The notes under the pieces are model-generated. The model was not told the DNA's origin. It worked only from the letters and a program-made list of their open reading frames with translations, and searched no databases. This document shows, piece after piece, positions 20,143 to 28,680 of a stretch of 64,000 nucleotides of DNA. Position numbers and translations under genes: made by a program. Numbering within the stretch: position 1 is the stretch's first letter; the number at the start of each line of letters is the position of its first letter. The DNA comes from Lutibacter sp. (lineage in GTDB: Bacteria; Bacteroidota; Bacteroidia; Flavobacteriales; Flavobacteriaceae). The stretch lies in assembly GCF_030692605.1 (NCBI RefSeq), contig NZ_JAUYUD010000105.1:1-64000 (forward strand), written 5' to 3'.

Positions 20143-21303
20143 ATGAATAATTTTCAATTTAAAAATCCGACTAAAATTCTTTTCAGAAAAGGTCAAATTG
20201 AAAATCTTTCAAAAGAAATTCCTGAAAACGCAAAAGTTTTACTACTTTATGGTGGAGGAAGCATCAAATCTAATGGAATTTACAATCAAATTAAAAAAGC
20301 AATTTCATCTTTTGATATTGTCGAATTTGGTGGCATTCCTGCCAATCCTGAATATGCTGTTTTAATAGACGCTTTAAAAATAATAAAAGATAAAAACATT
20401 ACTTTTTTGTTAGCTGTTGGTGGTGGTTCTGTAATTGATGGAACTAAATTTTTAGCGGCGGCAGCTTTATTCGATGGAAATTCTCCTTGGGATATTTTAT
20501 CAAAAAACATAAGAACACAAAAAGGTATGCCTTTTGGAACTGTACTTACGTTACCAGCAACAGGTTCAGAAATGAACTCTGGAGCTGCAATTACACGCAG
20601 AGAAACCAAAGAAAAATTAGTTATGGGCGGTCCGGGATTGTTTCCTGTGTTTTCTATATTAGATCCAGAAGTTGTAAAATCGATTCCTCAACATCAAATT
20701 TCAAATGGATTAGCAGATGCCTTTACTCATGTTTTAGAACAATACATGACCTATTCAGTAGATGCAAAATTACAAGATAGATTAGCTGAAAGCGTAATGC
20801 AAACATTAGTTGAAGTTGCCCCTGCAATTTTAAAAGATACGTCTGATTACAAAGCTTCATCAAACTTTATGTGGAGTTGTACCTTGGCTTTAAACGGATT
20901 AATTCAACAAGGTGTTCCTTCAGATTGGGCAATTCACATGATGGGGCACGAATTAACAGCCTTGTTTAGAATAGACCATGCTAGAACTTTGGTAATTATT
21001 GCCGGAAGTCATTACACCTATAACCTTGCAACTAAAAAAGAAAAGTTGGCACAATATGCCACAAGGGTTTGGAATGTTTCCGAAGGTTCTGTTGAAGAAA
21101 AAGCATTGATTGGCATCAAAAAAACAACTGAGTTTTTTCAATCTTTAGGTATTAAAACCAGGTTATCAGAATATACAGATGATTACAAAGGCACAGCTCA
21201 AATAATTTCAAAACGATTTACTGAAAGAGGCTGGTTAGGTTTAGGGGAACATGGAAAAGTTACACCAAGCGATGTTGAAAAAATTGTTGAAATGAGTTAT
21301 TAA
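20143..21303 (+). CDS. Iron-containing alcohol dehydrogenase (YqhD/BDH-like); start moved to ATG 20143
   Basis: LLAVGGGSVIDGTKF; LPATGSEMNSGAAI; DWAIHMMGHELTALFRIDHARTL. Confidence 0.92.
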   Translation: MNNFQFKNPTKILFRKGQIENLSKEIPENAKVLLLYGGGSIKSNGIYNQIKKAISSFDIVEFGGIPANPEYAVLIDALKIIKDKNITFLLAVGGGSVIDGTKFLAAAALFDGNSPWDILSKNIRTQKGMPFGTVLTLPATGSEMNSGAAITRRETKEKLVMGGPGLFPVFSILDPEVVKSIPQHQISNGLADAFTHVLEQYMTYSVDAKLQDRLAESVMQTLVEVAPAILKDTSDYKASSNFMWSCTLALNGLIQQGVPSDWAIHMMGHELTALFRIDHARTLVIIAGSHYTYNLATKKEKLAQYATRVWNVSEGSVEEKALIGIKKTTEFFQSLGIKTRLSEYTDDYKGTAQIISKRFTERGWLGLGEHGKVTPSDVEKIVEMSY

Positions 21304-21320
21304 AAAATAAGCCAACTTCA

Positions 21321-21367
21321 AAAAAAGAGGACAAAATTCAACTTAGCGAATTTTGTCCTCTTTTTTT
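21321..21367 (+). terminator. Intrinsic terminator, 19-bp perfect stem
   Basis: AAAAAAGAGGACAAAATTC-aacttagc-GAATTTTGTCCTCTTTTTTT just after the ADH stop. Confidence 0.92.
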
Positions 21368-21593
21368 GAATAAAATATCAATAATTAGTACTTAAAATAA
21401 TCCTAATAAAAATCAAATACACATAACCTCTTAATTTCGTGATGTTTATGTTTTGATTTATTCTGTCCTTTTTTGAATTATGATTATCATATAGATTTAT
21501 TAAATAATTAAGTTAAACGAACTTCTGCGTAAAATTCTTCATGTCTTAAAAAAAATAATCTACAGATTTAGTTTAGCATAAAATATTTAAAAT

Positions 21594-21758
21594 ATGGAAT
21601 TCATCGATAAAAATTACAAGGATTTAATTGCATTTACAATCATAATCATTTGTTTAATAGCGTTAATTTTTAAGAATAAACAATCAACTGGCTTATCACA
21701 AACCCTAACTTATATAATTACAAGTTGTTTAGGTTTTTTATTTAGGGGTAGCTTATGA
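21594..21758 (+). CDS. Possible 54-aa small membrane protein (MEFIDKNYKDLIAFTIIIICLIALIFKNKQSTGLSQTLTYIITSCLGFLFRGSL)
   Basis: ATG-to-TGA ORF below the track length cutoff; hydrophobic segment(s). Confidence 0.35.
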   Translation: MEFIDKNYKDLIAFTIIIICLIALIFKNKQSTGLSQTLTYIITSCLGFLFRGSL

Positions 21759-21763
21759 ATAAC

Positions 21764-21928
21764 CTACTTCTTCCCTCCAACAACAATAACAAACTCACCT
21801 TTTGGATCTTTTTTTGTAAAGTGTTCTATAAGTTCTGCAACAGAACCTCTAATGGTTTCTTCATATAGTTTGGTGAGTTTTTGAGAAACTTTTTGTAAAG
21901 CTTCTATTCTATTTATCAAACTATTCAT
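21764..21928 (-). pseudogene. 54-aa chimeric mini-ORF whose last ~41 aa duplicate the RsmI C-terminus
   Basis: MNSLINRIEALQKVSQKLTKLYEETIRGSVAELIEHFTKKDPKGEFVIVVGGKK* versus RsmI …VSRELTKLYEETVRGTVAELIEYFTKKDPKGEFVVVVGGKK*; reading frame intact. Confidence 0.8.
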
Positions 21929-22046
21929 ACGTGAAAAATTTATCCATAACCTATTCGAGCTTAAAAAATGTATTATTTTATGCTTAATTATTTAAAAAAG
22001 AAGGTTGAATATTTTTATCCATAAAAAAAATAGAGACATCGGTTAT

Positions 22047-23030
22047 TTACCACAAATGATGCACTTCCTTTTTTATGTATTTTTTATAAATGGCATTTAC
22101 TTTTTCCACATCACTTTCTAAAAGAGGGGTTGCGGAAAATGTGTCTAAATTAGACAGCAATTGGGAAACGCTTGAAGCTCCCGGAATAATGCAACTTACC
22201 TCCTCAAAAGCCAAAATCCACTGCAATGCTTTGTGCACCAAGTTTTGATCTTTAAAAATATGTTTCAATTCTTCTACCGCTTGTAAACCAAGGTCAAAAT
22301 CAATTCCCGAAAAAGTTTCTCCTTTGTCAAAAACTTCGCCTTTTCTATTAAAAAATCGGTGGTCTTCTTCAGAAAAAGTAGAATTTTTACCAAATTTACC
22401 CGTTAACAAGCCACTTGCTAGGGGTACACGTGCAATAATACCCACATCTTTGGCTTTTGCTTCCCTAAAAAATAATTCGCTTGATCGCTGACGAAACATA
22501 TTAAAAATAATTTGAACCGTACTAACGCCCGGATATTCAATCGCTTTTAAAGCTTCCTCCACATTTGCCACACTTACACCATAGTTTCTAATTTTTCCTT
22601 CTTTGGTAAGAACCTCAAATAACTCGAAAATCTCTGGACGATAATATACCTCTGTTGGTGGGCAATGCAACTGAATTAAATCTATACGCTCTACCCCAAG
22701 ATTAGATAAACTGTTTTCTACAAATTTTCTTAAAACTGCCGGTTGGTAAGCAGAACTCACATGCGGATCTAAGAATCTGCCACATTTAGTGGCAATATAA
22801 ACCTCTTCCTTCCTTGAACGTACTACTTTACCCACGATTTTTTCGCTTAGTCCGTCGCTATATACATCAGCAGTATCTAAAAAATTAACTCCGTTGTCAA
22901 TGGCAATATTAATAATTTCTTCTGCATTTTTTTGATTGAATTCACTTCCCCATTTTCCTCCAACCTGCCATGTACCTAAGCTAATTTCTGAAACTTTGAG
23001 CCCTGTTTTTCCTAATATTCTATAATTCAT
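22047..23030 (-). CDS. Aldo/keto reductase
   Basis: MNYRILGKTGLKVSEISLGTWQVGGKWG; DTADVYSDGLSE; IIPGASS. Confidence 0.93.
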   Translation of the reverse strand: MNYRILGKTGLKVSEISLGTWQVGGKWGSEFNQKNAEEIINIAIDNGVNFLDTADVYSDGLSEKIVGKVVRSRKEEVYIATKCGRFLDPHVSSAYQPAVLRKFVENSLSNLGVERIDLIQLHCPPTEVYYRPEIFELFEVLTKEGKIRNYGVSVANVEEALKAIEYPGVSTVQIIFNMFRQRSSELFFREAKAKDVGIIARVPLASGLLTGKFGKNSTFSEEDHRFFNRKGEVFDKGETFSGIDFDLGLQAVEELKHIFKDQNLVHKALQWILAFEEVSCIIPGASSVSQLLSNLDTFSATPLLESDVEKVNAIYKKYIKKEVHHLW

Positions 23031-23048
23031 CTTTAAAAAATTTAATTA

Positions 23049-23723
23049 TTATTTCTTTCCTCCAACTACAACTACAAATTCACCTTTTGGATCTTTTTTT
23101 GTAAAGTACTCTATAAGTTCTGCAACAGTTCCTCTAACCGTTTCTTCATATAGTTTGGTGAGTTCTCGTGAAACTGAAATGGGTCTGTCTTCTCCAAAAT
23201 ATTCACCAAAATTGGTAAGTGTTTTTAGCAATTTATGTGGAGATTCATAAAAAATCATTGTTCTGGTTTCTTCTGCTAAATAAGTCAATCTAGTCTGCCT
23301 GCCTTTTTTTACTGGTAAAAATCCTTCAAAAACAAATTTATCATTTGGCAATCCGCTATTTACAAGTGCTGGAACAAATGCGGTTGCACCTGGTAAACAT
23401 TCAATTTCAACATCATTTTCTATACAAGCACGTGTTAATAAAAAGCCTGGATCAGAAATTGCAGGTGTCCCTGCATCAGAAATTAGAGCAATTGAATCTC
23501 CATTTTTAATTCGTTGAACAATATTAGCAACCGTTTTATGCTCATTATGCATATGATGGCTGTACATATGAGTTGAAATTTCAAAATGCTTTAATAATTT
23601 ACCACTTGTACGCGTGTCTTCAGCTAAAATTAAATCAACTTCTTTTAAAACTCGAACAGCTCTAAAAGTCATATCTTCTAAATTTCCGATGGGCGTTGGT
23701 ACTAAATATAGTTTTGAATCCAA
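23049..23723 (-). CDS. rsmI: 16S rRNA (cytidine(1402)-2'-O)-methyltransferase RsmI; probable TTG start (LDSKLYLVPTPIGNLED…)
   Basis: VPTPIGNLEDMT; ISDAGTPAISDPGF; TMIFYESPHKL; the track's longer N-terminus reads through low-complexity DNA upstream. Confidence 0.92.
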   Translation of the reverse strand: MDSKLYLVPTPIGNLEDMTFRAVRVLKEVDLILAEDTRTSGKLLKHFEISTHMYSHHMHNEHKTVANIVQRIKNGDSIALISDAGTPAISDPGFLLTRACIENDVEIECLPGATAFVPALVNSGLPNDKFVFEGFLPVKKGRQTRLTYLAEETRTMIFYESPHKLLKTLTNFGEYFGEDRPISVSRELTKLYEETVRGTVAELIEYFTKKDPKGEFVVVVGGKK

Positions 23724-23741
23724 AGTTTTAAGTTTTAAGTT

Positions 23742-23749
23742 CAAAGTTA
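23742..23749 (-). promoter_or_regulatory. TAnnTTTG -7 box (TAACTTTG) for rsmI
   Basis: Lies inside the track's ORF extension, 18 nt upstream of TTG 23723. Confidence 0.5.
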
Positions 23750-23854
23750 CAAAGATTTTGATAAGATTTAATGTTTTGATTTTTAACAATAAGCGAGTTT
23801 GTTTAAATGAAGCCATTTAACTTTTGACTTTAAACCTTTTTAACTTTATAACTC

Positions 23855-23862
23855 TAATTTTG
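23855..23862 (+). promoter_or_regulatory. TAnnTTTG -7 box (TAATTTTG) driving the structured element at 23875
   Basis: Exact consensus; 12 nt before the first stem. Confidence 0.55.
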
Positions 23863-23874
23863 CGTTAAGGATTA

Positions 23875-23960
23875 AGGCTTTTGTTTGAGCTCCTTTTTGC
23901 TATTTTCAGCAAAAAAAGCGAGAGCCGAAAGCCTGACATTTGCATTTTCAAATGGAGCGC
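23875..23960 (+). ncRNA. Candidate structured ncRNA or leader upstream of aspS
   Basis: AGGCTTT/AAAGCCT outer stem (23875-23881/23928-23934); TTTTTGCT-attttc-AGCAAAAA hairpin (23894-23915); CATTTG-cattttC-type hairpin CATTTG/CAAATG (23937-23954). Confidence 0.5.
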
Positions 23961-24003
23961 CCAAAAAAAGAAGGATAACTTATAAAACTAGCTGCTAATT
24001 CAT

Positions 24004-24011
24004 TAAATTTG
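24004..24011 (+). promoter_or_regulatory. TAnnTTTG -7 box (TAAATTTG) for aspS
   Basis: Exact consensus 23 nt before ATG. Confidence 0.65.
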
Positions 24012-24034
24012 CACATTCTTATAAAAAAACAACC

Positions 24035-25783
24035 ATGTATAGAACACATTCAAACGGAGAATTAAGATTAGAAAATGTAGGTCAGGAAGTTACTTTGGCG
24101 GGTTGGGTGCAAAAAACACGCGATAAGGGTTTTATGATTTGGGTAGATTTGCGTGACCGATATGGGATTACACAACTTATTTTTGATGCAGACAGAACTT
24201 CAAAAGAAATGGTTGAAGAGGCTAAAACATTAGGTCGTGAATTTGTGATTCAGATAAAAGGTGAGGTTATAGAACGTGTTTCAAAAAACAAGAATATCCC
24301 AACTGGTGAAGTTGAAATTTTAGTAAAAGAATTGACTGTTTTAAATAAATCATTAGTTCCGCCTTTTACAATTGAAGATGATACTGATGGTGGTGACGAA
24401 TTACGAATGAAATATCGCTATTTAGATATTCGAAGAAATCCTGTTAGGGAGAATTTAATCTTCCGTCATAAAGTAGCAATGGAAACTCGTAAATACCTTT
24501 CTAATGAAGGTTTTATTGAAGTTGAAACACCCGTTTTAATTAAATCTACTCCTGAAGGAGCTCGTGATTTTGTGGTTCCAAGCAGAATGAATGCTGGTCA
24601 GTTTTATGCTTTACCACAATCGCCTCAAACTTTTAAGCAATTGTTAATGGTTGGTGGATTAGACAAGTATTTTCAAATTGTAAAATGCTTTAGAGATGAA
24701 GATTTACGTGCCGACAGACAACCAGAATTTACACAAATTGATTGTGAAATGGCATTTGTAGAACAAGAAGATGTTTTAAATGCATTTGAAGGCTTGACCC
24801 GTCATTTATTAAAAGAAATTAACGGTGTTGAGGTTACAAAATTCCCGCGGATGACCTATGATGAAGCGCTAAAAAAATACGGAAATGACAAACCAGATAT
24901 TCGCTTTGGAATGGAGTTTGGAGAATTAAATGATGTTGCTAAACATAAAGATTTTAGCGTTTTTAACAATGCTGAATTAGTTGTTGGAATTGCAGTTCCG
25001 GGTGGAAATATTTATACAAGAAAAGAAATTGATAACTTAATAGAATGGATTAAAAGACCACAAGTTGGTGCTGTTGGAATGGTGTATGTCCGTTGTAATG
25101 AAGATGGAACTTACAAATCATCTGTCGATAAATTTTATACAGAAGAAGATTTGGCTAAATGGGCTGAAATTACAGGAGCTAAAGCTGGCGATTTAATTTG
25201 TGTTTTATCTGGGAATACCGATAAAGTACGTACGCAATTAAGTATTTTACGTATGGAACTTGCAAATCGATTAGGCTTACGAAAACCAAATGAATTTGCG
25301 CCTTTATGGGTGGTAGATTTTCCATTATTAGAATGGGATGAAGATTCAAAACGTTTTCATGCAATGCATCATCCGTTTACTTCTCCAAAACCTGAAGATA
25401 TGGCCTTATTAAATACCGATCCTGCTAAAGTTAGAGCAAATGCGTATGATATGGTTTTAAATGGAAATGAAATTGGTGGTGGTTCTATTCGTATTCACGA
25501 TAAAAAAACACAAGCTTTAATGTTCGATCATTTAGGTTTTACGCCTGAACAAGCAAAAGATCAGTTTGGATTTTTAATGAATGCTTTTGAATTTGGAGCA
25601 CCTCCACATGGTGGATTAGCTTTTGGATTGGACAGGTTAGTAGCTATTTTAGGAGGACAAGAAACCATTCGTGATTTTATTGCGTTCCCAAAAAATAACA
25701 GTGGTAGAGATGTTATGATTGATGCTCCTTCAAAAATTGATGATGCGCAATTAAAAGAACTATGCTTAAAAATTGATTTATAA
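24035..25783 (+). CDS. aspS: Aspartate--tRNA ligase
   Basis: [11 protein letters not shown]…; [40 protein letters not shown]. Confidence 0.97.
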   Translation: MYRTHSNGELRLENVGQEVTLAGWVQKTRDKGFMIWVDLRDRYGITQLIFDADRTSKEMVEEAKTLGREFVIQIKGEVIERVSKNKNIPTGEVEILVKELTVLNKSLVPPFTIEDDTDGGDELRMKYRYLDIRRNPVRENLIFRHKVAMETRKYLSNEGFIEVETPVLIKSTPEGARDFVVPSRMNAGQFYALPQSPQTFKQLLMVGGLDKYFQIVKCFRDEDLRADRQPEFTQIDCEMAFVEQEDVLNAFEGLTRHLLKEINGVEVTKFPRMTYDEALKKYGNDKPDIRFGMEFGELNDVAKHKDFSVFNNAELVVGIAVPGGNIYTRKEIDNLIEWIKRPQVGAVGMVYVRCNEDGTYKSSVDKFYTEEDLAKWAEITGAKAGDLICVLSGNTDKVRTQLSILRMELANRLGLRKPNEFAPLWVVDFPLLEWDEDSKRFHAMHHPFTSPKPEDMALLNTDPAKVRANAYDMVLNGNEIGGGSIRIHDKKTQALMFDHLGFTPEQAKDQFGFLMNAFEFGAPPHGGLAFGLDRLVAILGGQETIRDFIAFPKNNSGRDVMIDAPSKIDDAQLKELCLKIDL

Positions 25784-25961
25784 AAAACATTAAATAAAAA
25801 TTGGTATTCAATAAAGGCTCTCAATCATTCCTATTCTAAAATTATTTTGATGAGTGTCTTTTTAGGTGTTAAATTTTTAATTCTATATGCATTTAAAACG
25901 TAATTTTCACTTTTAAAAATAAAGATTTAAAATTTCTATAAAAAATTAAAATCCAAATAAA

Positions 25962-27731
25962 TTGAAAAGGGATTTCAAAGATTTTTTTAATATTAAGTTA
26001 CTTTATAAACTGGCCTTTTTATTAAGTCTATCTGGTCTATTTATTTTAATTTTCGATTTTGGTTTTGACCAACCAACAACTATACAAAATAAAATAAATG
26101 GCTTTTTTTTAACCGTTTTATGTATTGGGATATTTACAACCGTGTTACGATATCTTACACAGGGGAAAAATATAGAAGCAAAAGTGATTCTTTTTGACTC
26201 TTTAAGTATCATAATTACCCTTTTAGTTATTTATTTTCACTTCTTTTCAGAAGAAGCCTACCGCCAAGTAACATTTTTATATAGCGATAATTGGATAAAA
26301 ATTACCATTCTTCTAACTTTTATAAGAGAATTTTCAGAACAAAAAATTAATTATAAAAGAACATTGTTGAACCCAGCCCAACTTTTTATAATTAGTTTTC
26401 TTGGAATTATTTTTCTTGGAACATTATTACTAATGTTACCTAATGCAACTTTTAAGGGAATTTCTTTTTTAGACGCTTTATTCACTTCAACCAGTGCAGT
26501 ATGTGTAACAGGCCTTATTGTGGTAGACACTGGCACCTATTTCACACAATTTGGACAAACCATTATCTTAGTTTTAATTCAAGCTGGTGGTATTGGGATA
26601 CTTACTTTTGCAAGTTATTTTAGTTACTTTTTTAAAGGTGTCTCTTCCTATGAAAATCAATTGGTTTTAAGTGATTTAACAAATTCTGAAAAAATTGGTG
26701 AAGTTTTTAGTATTTTAAAAAAAATACTTATAATTACTTTTTCCATTGAAATACTAGGCGCATTTTTTATTTATTTTAGCTTAAATAACTCCTTATTACC
26801 AACATTTTTTGATCGAAGTTTCTTCGCTATTTTTCATTCAATTTCAGCTTTTTGTAATGCTGGTTTTTCAACGCTAACAGCAGGTCTTTATGAAACTGGT
26901 TTTAAGTTTAATTATGGGTTGCAATCAATTATCATTTTATTATTAACTATTGGTGGTTTGGGGTTTCCTATAATTGCAAATTTGATAAAATATTTAAAAT
27001 ACCATGTTGCAAATAAAATTTTAGACTTTAAAAAAAGTAAAATGCTATACAAACCATGGGTATTAAGTTTAAATAGTAGAATTACTTTAATAACCACATT
27101 TTCATTATTAATTTTAGGAACTGTTTTCTTTTATTTAAGTGAATATAACAATACACTTGTTGAGCATCAAGGAATTGGAAAATTTGTCACTGCTCTTTTT
27201 GGGTCTGCTACACCTAGGACAGCTGGGTTTAATACTATTGATATGAATGCCTTAAATATAGCAACTGTTATGATGACCATTTTACTTATGTGGATTGGTG
27301 CTTCGCCAGCTTCGACAGGAGGAGGAATAAAAACAAGTACTTTTGCAATAGCAATATTTAACTTTATTAGTCTTGCAAAAGGAAAATCAAGAATTGAAAT
27401 CTATCGTAGAGAAATTTCTGATATCTCTGTAAGACGAGCTTTCGCAACTATTATGTTATCGTTAATTGTGATAGGATTTGGAATTATTGCAATTTTAGTA
27501 TTTGATCCAGATAAAGAATTATTAGGTATTGCATTTGAGTGTTTTTCAGCATATAGTACTGTTGGGTTAAGTTTAGGGATTACTGCGAGTCTAAGTGCGC
27601 CTAGCAAATTGATAATTATTCTAATCATGTTTATTGGTAGGGTAAGTATGTTATCAATTCTAATAGCTATATTTAAAAAAGTAAAGCATAAAAATTACAA
27701 ATATCCAACGGAAGAGATAACCATAAATTAA
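25962..27731 (+). CDS. TrkH/KtrB family potassium uptake protein (TTG start)
   Basis: TSTSAVCVTGLIVVDTGTYFTQFGQ; ISAFCNAGFST; GATPRTAGFNTID-like SATPRTAGFN; GASPASTGGGIKTST selectivity motifs. Confidence 0.92.
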   Translation: MKRDFKDFFNIKLLYKLAFLLSLSGLFILIFDFGFDQPTTIQNKINGFFLTVLCIGIFTTVLRYLTQGKNIEAKVILFDSLSIIITLLVIYFHFFSEEAYRQVTFLYSDNWIKITILLTFIREFSEQKINYKRTLLNPAQLFIISFLGIIFLGTLLLMLPNATFKGISFLDALFTSTSAVCVTGLIVVDTGTYFTQFGQTIILVLIQAGGIGILTFASYFSYFFKGVSSYENQLVLSDLTNSEKIGEVFSILKKILIITFSIEILGAFFIYFSLNNSLLPTFFDRSFFAIFHSISAFCNAGFSTLTAGLYETGFKFNYGLQSIIILLLTIGGLGFPIIANLIKYLKYHVANKILDFKKSKMLYKPWVLSLNSRITLITTFSLLILGTVFFYLSEYNNTLVEHQGIGKFVTALFGSATPRTAGFNTIDMNALNIATVMMTILLMWIGASPASTGGGIKTSTFAIAIFNFISLAKGKSRIEIYRREISDISVRRAFATIMLSLIVIGFGIIAILVFDPDKELLGIAFECFSAYSTVGLSLGITASLSAPSKLIIILIMFIGRVSMLSILIAIFKKVKHKNYKYPTEEITIN

Positions 27732-27747
27732 TTTAAACAAACGCATT

Positions 27748-28434
27748 ATGAAATTTTTAATTATAGGCCTCGGAAATTTTGGCGCTTCACTTGCTGAAAA
27801 ATTAACAAATCAAGGTAATGAAGTAATTGGAATAGATTCTAGCATGATTAAAGTTGATGCATTAAGAGAAAAAATTTCTCATACTATTTGCATGAATGCT
27901 ACAGATGAGTTTACTGTATCGGGTTTACCATTAAAAGACACAGACGTTGTTATTGTTGCAATTGGTGAAGATCAAGGTGCAAATGTGATGGCTACAGCTT
28001 TATTTAAAAACTTAAAAGTTAAACGACTTATAAGCAGAGCTATTAACCCATTACATGAAATGGTTTTAAAAGCACTTGGTATTGATGAAATTGTACATCC
28101 AGAAGAAGAAACGGCGGAACGATGGTCAAAAAAGCTATGTTTAAAAGGAGTTATAGACTCTTTTGAGTTAAGTGACGATTTTAGCTTAGTAGAAGCAAAT
28201 GTTCCTGTAAGATATGTAGGTAGAAAAATTGAAGAATTAAATTTCAGACAAAAATATGCTCTATTAATTTTAACAACCATTAAAAAAACAGAAGTAATTG
28301 GTAAACTAGGAACCCATATCACTGAGAAAAAAGTGCAAGGAGTTGCCTCTGGCGAACTTATTTTAGAAAAAGATGAAATTATGGTAATTTATGGGGCTAA
28401 TAAAGACATCCAACGATTTTTAAAAAGTAATTAA
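27748..28434 (+). CDS. TrkA/KtrA family potassium uptake regulatory subunit
   Basis: FLIIGLGNFGASLAEKLTNQGNEVIGID; RCK-type organisation. Confidence 0.93.
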   Translation: MKFLIIGLGNFGASLAEKLTNQGNEVIGIDSSMIKVDALREKISHTICMNATDEFTVSGLPLKDTDVVIVAIGEDQGANVMATALFKNLKVKRLISRAINPLHEMVLKALGIDEIVHPEEETAERWSKKLCLKGVIDSFELSDDFSLVEANVPVRYVGRKIEELNFRQKYALLILTTIKKTEVIGKLGTHITEKKVQGVASGELILEKDEIMVIYGANKDIQRFLKSN

Positions 28435-28473
28435 TCATAACTTTTTCATTTACTAAATTAAATAATTAAGACA

Positions 28474-28629
28474 GTGCTAACCTCTAATAATTCTGATATA
28501 TTTAATTACGATTTTGATTGGTGGCAGCCAAGCAAGAATAAAATAATCGAAGGAATTAAAGACGAGTGTTGTGAAAAGTACAAGAAAAAAAAAGAAAAGC
28601 GTTGCAAAAATTGCCCAAATCGAACCTAG
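28474..28629 (+). CDS. 51-aa Cys-rich basic small protein (GTG start)
   Basis: VLTSNNSDIFNYDFDWWQPSKNKIIEGIKDECCEKYKKKKEKRCKNCPNRT*; missed by the length cutoff. Confidence 0.55.
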   Translation: MLTSNNSDIFNYDFDWWQPSKNKIIEGIKDECCEKYKKKKEKRCKNCPNRT

Positions 28630-28680
28630 AAAATAATAAATTTAGGTACTTTTACACTTTCTTTTTTTTATAAAAAATAA

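Noticed and set aside
20487-20780. 97-aa alternative-frame ORF inside the iron ADH gene
   Set aside because: Overlaps catalytic core of ADH in another frame, no homology visible.
23724-23816. N-terminal extension of rsmI (MASFKQTRLLLKIKTLNLIK…)
   Set aside because: Low-complexity reading of upstream DNA that contains a -7 box; the conserved protein starts near LDSKLYLVPTPIGN.
27972-28322. 116-aa antisense ORF within trkA
   Set aside because: Fully antisense to a conserved gene.
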